The notes under the pieces are model-generated. The model saw nothing but the letters and a program-made list of their open reading frames with translations, made no database searches and was not told the origin of the DNA. DNA of 64,000 nucleotides from the NCBI GenBank assembly GCA_019188255.1, contig JAETXT010000004.1:2852001-2916000 (forward strand), written 5' to 3'. Positions 22,121-32,458 of the stretch are shown piece by piece. Each line of letters opens with the position of its first letter. Position 1 is the first letter of the stretch. This DNA comes from Verticillium longisporum (taxonomy: Eukaryota; Ascomycota; Sordariomycetes; Glomerellales; Plectosphaerellaceae). Made by a program: the position numbers and the translations under genes.

Positions 22121-24466
22121 ATGCAGTCTCCGGACCTGCAATCGCCAGACCGAGAGGTCTCGCCCTCCGAATCGATCCAGACCCTGCCAACAGCGGCCTC
22201 CGCTCTGAGGCTGCCTAAGCGGCAGAACGCCTTTGAGGGACACCCGCTTGCACAGAATGAAACGGGCCTGCCGTACCGGAGATCCAACCCCTCGGCTGCC
22301 TCGCTCTTCGCCTCGACACAGACGCCACCAGGGTCGCGATCCGAGTCGCCCGTCGGACGGGGTGGCTCGCCAGCCAGGAACCTCTCGGGTCCTGTCTTCA
22401 GCGGATCCGGGGCCAGGTCGCTCATTGACAGCGCTGCGGACAGCCCGGGCGATCCGCTGAACCTGTTGCTTCAGTCCTACGTGCCCCACATCGCCATCTA
22501 CACCTCGCAGGAGACGACCAACTTTGCGAACGAGAAGGGATTCAAAAACGGACTCTGGGAGCTTTTGCGACCCTTTGGCGAGAGGGTGCAAGGCAAGATC
22601 ACCATCAGGGACAGCAACGGCTCGAGCCGCGCGTGGGAGGACTACTCGATTCGATTCGTGCCGCTCGGCGACAACATTGAGGCCCCGGATGCGACTGCGC
22701 CGACGACCGCGAATGGGCTTTCCGAGAGCGCGGCCAGAGAGAAGAAGAAGCTGGACGATGTCGAGGCCGTTGTCGAGCGCCACCTGCGCTACGCCGAGGA
22801 TTCGCTCCTGAGCCTGCCCCATCACGGACACCTGACGAGGCAAGGGCTCGACATTGAAGCGACGTCGCCTTACTACTCGCTCTATCTGCGGAGGTTATTG
22901 TCCGGCATCCCCATTTCGCCGCATGAAACCTTCTCGCACCCCATTGCTTGCGTCATTGCTATCAGCTCGCGAAGCAAGTCCCCGATCGAGGAACTGAGGA
23001 CACTCTACAATGAGACGCGCGACGGTGGCAAGCAGCTGCCGGGCTGGGTTGATGGCGACTACCTTCGGTACTATGTACTGGTTCACGACGAGGAGAACGA
23101 CGATATCACAAGATCGATGGCGTTATTCGATCAGATGAAGCGCCACCTTGGTCTGCACTGCCACCTGTTGCGGCTTCGAAGCAGTCAGAGTGCAGAGACG
23201 GACGACGACAGCATACCGCTGCCGAGGAGCGACTGGATGACCGCCGAGGAGGAACTGGCAGACATCAAGAGGAGCGACGAGCAAGAAGACTTTGAGGACC
23301 CGACGAGGCACATCTTTGAGTCGGATGCTACTGCGATCCGGACATTTGTTCGCGAAATGGTCACGCAATCCATCATCCCCACGATGGAGCGTCACGTATC
23401 AGTATGGAACGACCAGGTGGCATCGAGGCGGCGCGGCATCGCAGGACGCTTCATGAACCTGTCTCGAAAATGGGGAGGCTTCGGCGGCAGCTCGAGGACG
23501 TCAGTGGGTGGGAGCGGCAGCACGAGCAGCTTCGAGTCACAGGGCTACTATCGACCCGATGCACCCGAAGCCATCATGCGCAAGCTGGCGGACTATGCCT
23601 TCATGCTGCGCGACTGGAAGCTGGCGCACTCGACCTACGACCTTCTGCGGTCCGACTTTAGCGACGCCAAGGCATGGAAGTACCATGCCGCGACAAACGA
23701 AATGGCGGCCCTCAGTCTTCTCATCATGCCTCAGAGCATGTCGACCAAGTCCCGCGCCGAGACTCTCGACCAGATGCTCGAGGCCGCCTTCTACTCCTAC
23801 TCGACGCGATGCAGCGCGCCCTTTGGCGCTCTCCGATCCCTCACCCTCGCGCTCGAGCTTCTTCGTCTCCGGGGCGGCAGCAGCATAGACGAGGCGGCGA
23901 AATGGGGCGCCAAGCTCCTCGACTCGGGCATCTCGGGGCCCATCGGCGATGGTCTCCTCAAGGAGCGACTGGCCATCTGCTACGCGTCCAAGACGGGCCT
24001 CGGCTCCGTGGGGTGGGGCAACCGCACGCGCAAGGCGGCCATCTGGGCCGTCCTCGCCGCCGAGGCGTGGCTCTTGCAGGGTAAATACATCCAGGCCCAG
24101 CGCAGCCTCAACGAGGCGCAACGGCTGTATTCTGAAGTGCCGAACCAGAATGGCGTCAGCAAGTTTGCGCTCGCGCAGGAATTTGTCCTGGGACTGCAGA
24201 GGCAGCTCGACACTAGGTTGGAGCCTGCCGAGCCCGCTGGGCCGGATGGACAGGCGCCGGAGGACGAGGTCGAGGTCCTTGTGGATGAGGAGAGCGAGCC
24301 GCTGCAGCAGCAGGGGACCATGCGGGCCAAGCGTGGGAGCGTCATGGCGCGGCAGGGGGTTAATGTGCTGGCGAGCTTGGAGACGGCGCCGCTGCATGAG
24401 GTCGTCTCACCGGGCGAGAAGAGGGAGGGAGATAAGTCGACTCAGGGGGGATTTGAGGGCGGATAG
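22121..24466 (+). CDS. trs85: TRAPPIII-specific subunit TRS85 (TRAPPC8)
   Basis: Single exon, 781 residues. TRS85 makes the TRAPP complex a Rab1/Ypt1 exchange factor for autophagy (TRAPPIII) and acts at the phagophore assembly site and early Golgi. Conserved blocks are SYVPHIAIYTSQETTNFANE, the segment ending in WEDYSIRFVPLGD, HPIACVIAISSRSKSPIEEL, and the middle helix-rich stretch YAFMLRDWKLAHSTYDLLRS with FSDAKAWKYHAATNEMA. The N-terminal 90 residues are Ser/Pro-rich and disordered, and the C-terminus is acidic and low complexity. The start context is moderate; no better upstream ATG is in frame. Length agrees with fungal TRS85 proteins. Confidence 0.92.
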   Translation: MQSPDLQSPDREVSPSESIQTLPTAASALRLPKRQNAFEGHPLAQNETGLPYRRSNPSAASLFASTQTPPGSRSESPVGRGGSPARNLSGPVFSGSGARSLIDSAADSPGDPLNLLLQSYVPHIAIYTSQETTNFANEKGFKNGLWELLRPFGERVQGKITIRDSNGSSRAWEDYSIRFVPLGDNIEAPDATAPTTANGLSESAAREKKKLDDVEAVVERHLRYAEDSLLSLPHHGHLTRQGLDIEATSPYYSLYLRRLLSGIPISPHETFSHPIACVIAISSRSKSPIEELRTLYNETRDGGKQLPGWVDGDYLRYYVLVHDEENDDITRSMALFDQMKRHLGLHCHLLRLRSSQSAETDDDSIPLPRSDWMTAEEELADIKRSDEQEDFEDPTRHIFESDATAIRTFVREMVTQSIIPTMERHVSVWNDQVASRRRGIAGRFMNLSRKWGGFGGSSRTSVGGSGSTSSFESQGYYRPDAPEAIMRKLADYAFMLRDWKLAHSTYDLLRSDFSDAKAWKYHAATNEMAALSLLIMPQSMSTKSRAETLDQMLEAAFYSYSTRCSAPFGALRSLTLALELLRLRGGSSIDEAAKWGAKLLDSGISGPIGDGLLKERLAICYASKTGLGSVGWGNRTRKAAIWAVLAAEAWLLQGKYIQAQRSLNEAQRLYSEVPNQNGVSKFALAQEFVLGLQRQLDTRLEPAEPAGPDGQAPEDEVEVLVDEESEPLQQQGTMRAKRGSVMARQGVNVLASLETAPLHEVVSPGEKREGDKSTQGGFEGG

Positions 24467-25019
24467 ATGTACAGCATGGGGTCGGGGTACCCTGTCGAAT
24501 ACAATGTAATCTCTGGCGTGATACCATTCTCGGCGGTTCACTGATGTGCGAATACTGAGATTCAGGGCTTCAGCTGGCAAGCTATCCTGGATCCGGGTGC
24601 TGGCTAGGTCCGGTCATGTTGCGTCACTTGTTAACCTCGGTGTGTTGACCATCCGGGCGTGTCTGTCAAGCCCAAATTGAGTGACCAAGGGCTTTACACA
24701 ATCTGGTTCCCCTATCTTGAGCCGAGGGTGAGACCGTGGCACTGAATGAAATAAATGATCCGCATTCTATAGTTCAAAGGCGTTGTGCCCCTTTGGAATG
24801 CTTCCCCTTGGCGGTACTTGTCTGTGGCCATTGACCCAGACACTTGGGTCGAGTACCAAGGAGTTGCTGCCCGCCCAGAAGGAGGGCACCAATGCTAAAC
24901 ATGGTCAACATTTTGAAGACTTGGTCACAGTGACGGTCGGTTCATATTAACTCCTGAAACCCTGCAGAAGAGCTGTTCAGGCACATGGAAAGGGATATCC
25001 ACGGCCGAATGAGTCAGTC
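24467..25019. other. convergent intergenic region
   Basis: Tail-to-tail spacer between trs85 (+) and the oxidoreductase (-), presumably both 3' UTRs. No gene or repeat is recognised. Confidence 0.4.
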
Positions 25020-26048
25020 TCATGACGCAACCCTGATAATCACCTTGCCCTTTGTCTTCCGGCTCTCGACCTTATCAAAAGCCTCCTGAAATTGTTCAAA
25101 GGGAACAACGCTGTCAATCACCGGCCTCGCCCTGCCTGCTTCCACCAATTGGGCAATGTCACCCAGCTGCTCGCCCAAGCTCTCGACGATGAACCATTTC
25201 GCTTTCTCCAGCGTCTTGCTGTTCTGAGCCGGCTTGACGCTGTCTGGGTCCGCGCAAATGCTGAGGAAAGTCCCGCCGTTTTTGACCACGCTCCAGAGAG
25301 CCCCCATCGAGGCACCGCCGACGCAGTCCACAACGAGGTCAACCTCCCTGTCTGGGGATTCACCGACCCAGGCCTCGACGTGAGTCTTGGTATAATCTAC
25401 CACATCTGTCACACCGAAGCCTGCCATCAAGTCTGCCTTGGACCCCGAGCAGAGCGCCACAACCTTTCCCGCGCCGGCGAGAGCGGCAAACTGCACTGCC
25501 CACGTACCGACGCTGGTGCCGGCGCCGGCAATAAAGACTGCGACGCGGCCGTTCCGGGCCCTGGCCTCGTCGTCTCCGAAAACGGCAGCCTTGTCGAGAA
25601 GACCTTGTGTGAAGAGGGCCTGCCAGGCTGTGAGGGCTGAGAGCGGCGTGGCGGCGGCTTCTTCCCAGGACAGACCGGCGGGTTTCAAGGCCATCTCTTC
25701 CCTCTTCACGAGGGAGTACTCGCGGCACCCGCCGGGGCTCGTCGCCGAGATGCGTCCAAAGACGTCGTCGCCGGGGCGGAAACCCGATTCGGCGGCGGCC
25801 TCAACGACTGTGCCGGTGACGTCTTGGCCCGGAACCGGCTCCTTGTCGGCGGGGAAGAAATCAGGCATGGCAGCGACCCAGTGGAGCTCGCCCAGGCAAG
25901 GGGAGGTCGCGACGACCTTGATGAGCAGATCAGAGGGACCCTGAGGGCGGGGAATCGGACCCTCGGTCATGATGAGGTTGGTGCTGTGAGGATCGGATTG
26001 GTGAACGACCCTCATGGTCACGGACAGGGGGTTTACGGGAGTAGCCAT
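25020..26048 (-). CDS. medium-chain NAD(P)H quinone oxidoreductase-like protein
   Basis: Single exon, 342 residues. This is a medium-chain dehydrogenase/reductase of the quinone or enoyl reductase type, probably cytosolic. It reduces quinones or activated double bonds with NAD(P)H. The N-terminal GroES-like part shows PGQDVTGTVVEAAAESGFRP and GDDVFGRI. The Rossmann part shows the nucleotide-binding loop VFIAGAGTSVGTWAVQFA and a second segment DLVVDCVGGASMGALW. The C-terminal VIIRVAS is typical. The catalytic and structural zinc ligands of alcohol dehydrogenases are not evident, which fits the zinc-free subgroup. The substrate cannot be predicted. It is the last ordinary gene before the repeat-rich block. 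Confidence 0.88.
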   Translation of the reverse strand: MATPVNPLSVTMRVVHQSDPHSTNLIMTEGPIPRPQGPSDLLIKVVATSPCLGELHWVAAMPDFFPADKEPVPGQDVTGTVVEAAAESGFRPGDDVFGRISATSPGGCREYSLVKREEMALKPAGLSWEEAAATPLSALTAWQALFTQGLLDKAAVFGDDEARARNGRVAVFIAGAGTSVGTWAVQFAALAGAGKVVALCSGSKADLMAGFGVTDVVDYTKTHVEAWVGESPDREVDLVVDCVGGASMGALWSVVKNGGTFLSICADPDSVKPAQNSKTLEKAKWFIVESLGEQLGDIAQLVEAGRARPVIDSVVPFEQFQEAFDKVESRKTKGKVIIRVAS

Positions 26049-26812
26049 GATGTTGGTTCTGTTGGACTTTTCAGGCTACAAATGTGTTGTGGTGTCTCGG
26101 GTCTTTGCCTCTTCAAATACGTGCCTTGGCTTGGGTTTTACACCGTCAAAAATCATTGTCATGAGTACGACATGCCCGGACTCGAAGGCATCGACAGCCC
26201 TCAGGAAGGCGACGGATCGGGGCGATGAGTTAAGCCGTCTGACGTGTGAGCAGTGTCGTTACTCAGCATCATGAGGAGTTCCGCTGCAGATGGGTATTTC
26301 CGTTGATTACGTCCTGAATAGAACCTCATTCAAAGGTATTGTAGTATGCAGCTGGAATCTGGCTGTCCTTAGGCGAAATGTGTCGTCTATAAGCTGCTGC
26401 TGCCTGTTGCTTGCTTCCATATCACATGTCGTCTCCTACACCGTCGTCATGGTTTCCGGCTCCTGGGAGTTAAGGAAATGTAGCTCGCCACTGCAAGCCA
26501 ATCAATGAGGCTTCTGAATCGCCCGACATAAAGCGAATGAGAGCACTAACTTCCGTAGGACATCACGTGCCAACAACATGACATGCCCTCGACATGCCTT
26601 GACATTACATCACATCGACGTGACTCAACAACGACATGACATGTCCTCTTCCGAAACGTAAAGTAAGCAAGTCAACTCGAGGCAAGACGCAGGCAAGTTG
26701 TTCCTTGAGCTTGGCATTACTCGGAAAGCCTCAAATTGAATACGTAACAAGCAATCCTCTGCTCGCATTATCTCTCGATGTTTGTGTGACAGCCCCCCGA
26801 TCTGCAATATAC
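26049..26812. other. promoter side of oxidoreductase and edge of the repeat block
   Basis: The left part should contain the oxidoreductase promoter. Around 26575-26645 the motif ACATG/CATGACATG recurs irregularly. No gene is supported. Base composition turns AT-rich just to the right. Confidence 0.4.
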
Positions 26813-27371
26813 TGTTGCGGTTGGCCCCAAAGGGGCTTAGTGGCAGCCCTCACACGGTCGTAGGTGCCTTATTAGCAGCTATCCAATTGAGCTAAAAGGA
26901 TACGTATAGAATCAACGTCGTTGATTCAACTATGCTGCATTCATAGAGGTATAGGCTATAGGCCTATATAACGTTAATAGGTCTAATCTATAATATTACC
27001 TCCCTACTCCCCTATTAGGGGTATTATATAGGGGAACTCTATTCTATATTATACTATCCCCTAGGCCCTAGTACCCCCCTAGGCTATTATAAGCTATAGG
27101 TCTAGTACCCCCTCCTATGAGCCCAGGTAAGGTCTGCAGGAAAACGCCTTCTGCACGACTCGAACCTGTGACCCTGGGGTGTTGATTCAACTATTACGGT
27201 CGGCCCTAAAGGGGCTTAGTAGCAGCCCTCATACGGTCGTAAGTGCCTTATTGGCAGCTATCTAATTGAGCTAAAAGGATATATATTGAATCAACGTCGT
27301 TAGTTTAACTAGGCTGCATTTATAGAGGTATAGGCTATAGGCCTATATAACGTTAACGGTATAACCCGTAA
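26813..27371 (-). repeat. tRNA-like 379-base tandem repeat, array 1 (1.5 units)
   Basis: A full unit begins near 26818 and a partial unit near 27197, an offset of 379 bases. The partial unit ends near 27371 at AACCCGTAA. On the minus strand the sequence carries an A-box-like TAGCTCAATTAG (27273-27262) and a B-box-like GGTTCGAGTC (27167-27158), about 95 bases apart, so the unit looks tRNA-derived and possibly transcribed by RNA polymerase III (SINE-like). A good tRNA cloverleaf cannot be folded. This array is the least AT-mutated of the two. Confidence 0.8.
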
Positions 27372-28415
27372 TACCTACCTCACATATTACGCATTGAGAA
27401 ACTGGACACCGATTTAATCATGGAGCGGAACTAGGGCCTGATACTAGCTGTGGACACGGCAAATCGCAGAGGTTGCTAGTGCGGGCGATTTGTGCCTTAT
27501 ATGAGGATGTCCCGGCTTCAGACCACATTATCATCATCAGCTCAATGGCTGTGATCGTGTGGCAGTTCCCTGAATAACTCTAAATTAGAAGTACTTGGCA
27601 AACTTTCTCGCTGATAGTATATGATTTGTGATTAAACCAAAGTCTTCTTGGCAGAATGCAGGGGTTCTCAGTGAGTTATAGGGGCAAGTGCTGCTGGGTA
27701 GGGTGACATTGAACCGGTAAGCGGCGAATCTCAACCCAACACACAGGCATATATATACGGTAATCTAGGCAGATTATTATGAATCCTCTACTAACACTAG
27801 TCTCCTGGTTTCCGATTTTCCGCTCCCGCATTCTTTCGGGCGGTATCTTTCTGGATCAACCCATTGATAAAGCGTCAACTTTGAAGCTCCTCACCTCAAT
27901 AGATATAAGACCAAGTACGTCATAATGCTCTATTGATCACCAGGATAATCACTGACACACTGTAGTGTGGTGAAACCCTTGGTAGAAAATTCAAGACATT
28001 GGGTGGCGATGATGATACTGTCGCAGGACTTGGAAACACGCTAAAGGGTCGGCCCGCGGGCCATGCATTCTACAGTTGATCCGAGGAAACGAAATATTCA
28101 GGTTTCACTATATTGCAATGGATTTTAATTGAATGAGGGTATTGATATTGGAGAAGATCTGTTGGCTCTACTGAAATTGCGTTCTTATAATGATCATCTC
28201 TAGCGGTATTACGCTTTAGGTCAAGTGAATAACCTAGCCGCTGCAAGGTTTTTATCTATATCCTTAGGAGAGGAAGAGACTAATATAGTAAACGTTATAT
28301 CGGAAAAAGAACTATAGGTTTACTTTTAAATTCCGTTTCAAAGACCCCTAATATTAGGCACATCCTAGCTTCCTTAGCTAAGCTACTTATTATACTTAAA
28401 GTATATAAAATAACT
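27372..28415. other. spacer between the two tRNA-like arrays
   Basis: About 1 kb of sequence of ordinary to AT-rich composition with no open frame and no match to the 379-base unit. It may be a decayed gene or element. I recognise nothing specific in it. Confidence 0.4.
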
Positions 28416-29353
28416 ATTACGGTTGGCCCTAAAGGGGCTTAGTAGCAGCCCTTATATAGTCGTAAGTGCCTTATTAGTAGCTATCTAATTAAGCTAAAAG
28501 GATATATATTAAATTAACGTCGTTAATTTAACTAGGCTATATATATAGAGGTATAGGCTATAGGCCTATATAACGTTAATAGGTCTAATCTATAATATTA
28601 CCTCCCTACTCCCCTATTAGGGGTATTATATAGGGGAACTCTATTCTATATTATACTATCCCCTAGGCCCTAGTACCCCCCTAGGCTATTATAAGCTATA
28701 GGTCTAGTACCCCCTCCTATAAGCCTAGGTAAGGTCTATAGGAAAACGCCCCTTATATAATTCGAACCTATAATCCTAGGGTATTAATTTAACTATTATA
28801 ATTAGCTTTAAAGGGGCTTAATAGTAGCCCTTATATAATCGTAAATGCTTTATTAATAACTATCTAATTAAACTAAAAAGATATATATTAAATTAATATT
28901 ATTAATTTAATTAGGCTATATTTATAGAAGTATAGGCTATAGGCCTATATAATATTAATAGATCTAACCTATAATATTACCTCCCTATTCCCCTATTAGG
29001 GGTATTATATAGGGGAACTCTACTCTATATTATACTATCCCCTAGGCCCTAGTACCCCCCTAGGCTATTATAAGCTATAGGTCCAGTACCCCCTCCTATA
29101 AGCCCAGGTAAGGTCTATAGGAAAACGCTCCCTATACGACTCGAACCTATAACCCTAGGGTATTGATTTAATTATTATAGTTAGCCCTAAAGGGGCTTAG
29201 TAGTAGCCCTTACACGGTCGTAAGTGCCTTATTAGCAGCTATCCAATTAAGCTAAAAGGATATATATTAAATTAATATCGTTGATTTAACTAGGCTACAT
29301 TCATAGAGGTATAGGCCATAGGCCTATATAACGTCAACGGGTCTAACCCGTAA
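28416..29353 (-). repeat. tRNA-like 379-base tandem repeat, array 2 (2.5 units)
   Basis: Units begin near 28420, 28799 and 29178: two steps of exactly 379 bases. The third is partial and ends near 29353 at AACCCGTAA, the same end point as array 1. Compared with array 1, differences are almost all C-to-T or G-to-A, the signature of RIP. The middle unit is the most mutated; for instance the CACGGTCGTAGGTGCC segment of array 1 reads ATAATCGTAAATGCT there. Confidence 0.85.
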
Positions 29354-29828
29354 CAATGACTAGCAGTTAATTACTGTACTAGGCAGGCATTCTTACTACT
29401 CCGGAACCTGGCTAGATCATTTCACCGCTATCGAAACGCTTGAGCGCTAGCGCAGCCAAATCTCAAGAGACAGTTCAGATTCCCGACAACTAAGTCTCGA
29501 CGCCCGTGGCTTCAACCAAGACAATTGATCCCTATGCAAAGCCGGAGAGTCTTACGTGGGGCTTGGATCCGAACTGTATCGACGATTGCGTCGACAGTGA
29601 TCCCGGAATCCTTTTGTGATATACACATGCGGTCTTGATCTCGAACACCGGTGATGGACAAGGTGTTTCGCTTGGAGCGACGACACGACAAAAGCGGCCA
29701 TATAGTGTAGTTGTTTTGCTGAAGTTATTACTGTGTAGGAGGCTAGTAAACGTAGCTAATAGGGGTTGGTTTACACTCTGTGATTCCTTCTGCCCCCGCA
29801 TTGTCCTACTATGCCTGTAACTACTAAG
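29354..29828. other. 3' flank of the protease gene
   Basis: Non-repetitive sequence between array 2 and the protease stop codon. Short open frames have no motif. It presumably includes the protease 3' UTR. Confidence 0.35.
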
Positions 29829-31376
29829 TTACCGGAGACTTTGGTTAAAAATCGACGATGCTTTTGCACCGATAAGCTCTACCTGGACTTCACTCTTATG
29901 ATCCATACACAAGGTAGAACGAACATCGTCCAATAACACCTTGACAGGGAGCACAAAGTGTATGCCGTCGAAATCGAACATTGATTTCCTCTTCGTCGTG
30001 CCTTCGTCGCTCGATTCGACGTTGTCGCATGGCTCTCGGCACCCGCCCCAAAGAATGCCACAAGGATTGTACTCTTTATCCAGTACAGCGCCTCCCGAGT
30101 CGCTATCTTGGGAGAACGTTCGAAACCTGGTGTACAAGTCTCTGGAGCTGGTCGCGATCGCCGTTCTCGCCTGAATTTTTCGACCGGATTTGGATGTGTA
30201 CCAGACCATAGCAGGGGACTCATTGATGCAGCCGGCGTTGTAAATCGAAGTGCGGCCCAGCAAATAGCATTGATGTAATTTCTCCTTTGCGAGAGAGGGA
30301 AGCTGGTATCTCAATACGTCCATCTCTTTATGCACGAGCTTGCTTGGTGCGTTATTCAGTATGGCCTTGTTCTGGAGAAGGCGAGGCTCGATCTCGACAA
30401 GTGCCCAGTCCCGGACCCAGTCATTGTACACAGTCTCATCTCCCGAACTCCGATAGACAGTGCCGATGGACCTGTTATAGTTTTCTGACGACTGGATGCC
30501 GGTCCGAAATCTCTCGATCCTCTCTCGCATGTTGGCCAGGATGCCTTGTCCGACTGTGAGGATGCCAGCGCCTTCCTTCGCTGCCATCAAAAGATACAGT
30601 GGATCATTCTCTGTCTGCTGTATCCCATCTGTGAAGTATTGGACCCAGCCATCATGGTCAGATTGGGATGGTGACTCTGCGTTCACTTTTGGTTCTGTAG
30701 AGTTTCGGTCGATGGGGCTGCTGTCCTTGGCAACAACGTGATGCGCTGTCGTAAGGAAATACTTCTCAACGCCGTCTGGAAACGAGACGCGAATGGCGAA
30801 GCCAGACGAGCCAGTCGCGGCTAAGTCCTGACAGCCGATGCTGCGGCCCATCATCTGTCCTGGGGCATTCTGGCTGTCGCTGAAGTCGGTGTACAGCATG
30901 TCGGCGATCTTTTCGGGGTACGGCTCTGGTTTGTAGTTGGGGTTGAACTGTCCTGGTGGCCGGTATGCTTGATCAATTTGGTATTCGGCAACAATGACGC
31001 CCCAATCTGTGAGGTTTGGCTCTTGATCCATTTGACTCTTGACCCAAGCCGCAGTACTCTTGGCCAAAACATCAGTAACCTTGCCAGGTTCAACGCCGAC
31101 CAACATAACGGGACGATACGGCAGCAGTTGTCGCCCCAACACTTCATGCCATTGCTTCCCTGTCCATTCTATCTCTTTTAGGTCGAGGCAGGTAAGTAGC
31201 CTAACGTGCGGGCATCGTACTTCCAGCCCTACGGCGATGGATTTGATAACGGACCAGCTCGGCATTGGCGTGGTGCCAGGACGTATTCGAATCAGGTCGT
31301 AGTTGTATTCTAATGGCTCGGAACTCATGAGACCATCAGGGTATGTCGCTAGTAGCGCTGTGCGTGGCGTATCCAT
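29829..31376 (-). CDS. putative intracellular trypsin-like (PA-clan) serine protease
   Basis: Single exon. The first ATG is at 31376 and gives 515 residues; the frame is open further upstream to 31445 but only with a TTG. The C-terminal half has the order of a chymotrypsin-fold protease. The histidine block is YFLTTAHHVV, the aspartate block DWVRDWALVEIEP, and the serine block TFSQDSDSGGAVLD, followed by CGILWGG. No signal peptide or membrane segment is visible, so it should act inside the cell. The N-terminal part of about 180 residues (including PVMLVGVEPGKVTDVLAKS) is unfamiliar and may be a recognition or regulatory domain. It lies between RIP-mutated repeats and a decayed decarboxylase, yet the frame is intact and not AT-shifted. 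I do not recognise a named family. Confidence 0.75.
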   Translation of the reverse strand: MDTPRTALLATYPDGLMSSEPLEYNYDLIRIRPGTTPMPSWSVIKSIAVGLEVRCPHVRLLTCLDLKEIEWTGKQWHEVLGRQLLPYRPVMLVGVEPGKVTDVLAKSTAAWVKSQMDQEPNLTDWGVIVAEYQIDQAYRPPGQFNPNYKPEPYPEKIADMLYTDFSDSQNAPGQMMGRSIGCQDLAATGSSGFAIRVSFPDGVEKYFLTTAHHVVAKDSSPIDRNSTEPKVNAESPSQSDHDGWVQYFTDGIQQTENDPLYLLMAAKEGAGILTVGQGILANMRERIERFRTGIQSSENYNRSIGTVYRSSGDETVYNDWVRDWALVEIEPRLLQNKAILNNAPSKLVHKEMDVLRYQLPSLAKEKLHQCYLLGRTSIYNAGCINESPAMVWYTSKSGRKIQARTAIATSSRDLYTRFRTFSQDSDSGGAVLDKEYNPCGILWGGCREPCDNVESSDEGTTKRKSMFDFDGIHFVLPVKVLLDDVRSTLCMDHKSEVQVELIGAKASSIFNQSLR

Positions 31377-31670
31377 TTCGTTACGCGCCAAATATCTAGG
31401 TTTGGCTCTGTTGCTTTCTTTTCGGAGGATGTCCTGACAAAGCAAGAGGTTCTTGATTGATGGTATCGCTGACAGAGTGGCGCAGGAGTGAAGTTGTGGG
31501 AAAACTGGCGGATGTGTAGTGCGGGAGGGTTGAAAAGAAGGTGGGATCCCAGAAAGGATGTTCCTTCCTTCCGTTAAAGACTAGGTCCTCATACCTTGCT
31601 ATGCTCGCCAAAACGGTCAAAACCGAAAAAAAAAGCTTAAACTACCCTGATAGGTAGGAGTCTGGGTGAT

Positions 31671-32458
31671 GATATCGTCGCGAGCTGGGTAATACGACGC
31701 TAGGTATATGGATGGGCATCCTCTGTGGTGGGACCGTCAAGGAGAGGCACGACAATGTTCGGCAGATTCTCGAGCTGGCCCGAGACTCCAGACGCATGCG
31801 CAGCGGATTCTTCTTCCACGTCGACGGCACGTTCAGCGCAGTGCCTCTCGCACTGATGAGTGATCCTGACGACGTGGACATTGTTCCGAGCTTTGAGTTT
31901 GACGCCGGCGGTTTCGGGATTGACGCCCTCAACATTTCGACGCACAAGTTCATCGGCACGCTTGACACGGGAGGCACGATCCTGGTGCGTAAAGAGAACA
32001 GCGATGCTGTCGCTGTCGACGTCGAGTGCATCTAGTCCGTAACCAAGACGCAGGTCGGTTTGAGGAACGCGAGGGCCTTCCTCGGATGCTGGACGCTGAT
32101 CAAGTACGTCGGACGGGATACGTTTCCCGAATGGGCCTTTGCATGCGCCCAGAGGGCCCGAAAGTTGAAGAAGGAAATGGCAGTGGTCGGGGCCGTGGAC
32201 ATTCTTCTGAATCACAACGCGATGACGGTGTACTGCAAAGGGTTTTCACCTCAGGTCTCGAAGGAGTTTTATCTGGCTCCCCAGAAGGGCTACGTATATG
32301 CCATCATCACACCGCACACGTTGCTTCCTTCTGAATTGGGGACAAACAGGGAGGGGGAGCCTTTCGAGGGTTTCGACACGGCGAACAGATTTGTGGAGGC
32401 TGTCGGTGAGGCGATGGACAATGAAGCGAGACGTGAAAGTGTATATAGGAAGCGTTGA
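31671..32458 (+). pseudogene. 5'-truncated group II PLP decarboxylase (histidine/aromatic type)
   Basis: One frame contains the PLP-enzyme core HVDGTFSAVPLALM, then DALNISTHKFIG, where the lysine at 31946-31948 is the expected Schiff-base residue. It stops at TAG 32033-32035 and continues in the same frame with VGLRNARAFLGCW and a C-terminal domain to 32458. The first half of the enzyme, including the N-terminal and PLP-stacking region, is absent: the frame is closed by TGA at 31670 and AT/A-rich sequence lies upstream. Group II decarboxylases remove CO2 from amino acids to form amines. Loss of the 5' half plus an internal stop makes this a relic. The closest type appears to be histidine decarboxylase-like (inference). 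Confidence 0.8.

Noticed and set aside
27158..27280. A complete tRNA gene on the minus strand within the 379-base repeat
   Set aside because: A-box and B-box-like motifs are present, but spacing is too long and neither the T stem nor a full acceptor stem pairs; kept as a tRNA-like repeat only.
26813..29353. CRISPR-like or satellite interpretation of the 379-base repeat
   Set aside because: No spacers, eukaryotic context, and arrays of only 1.5 and 2.5 units with tRNA-like promoter motifs.
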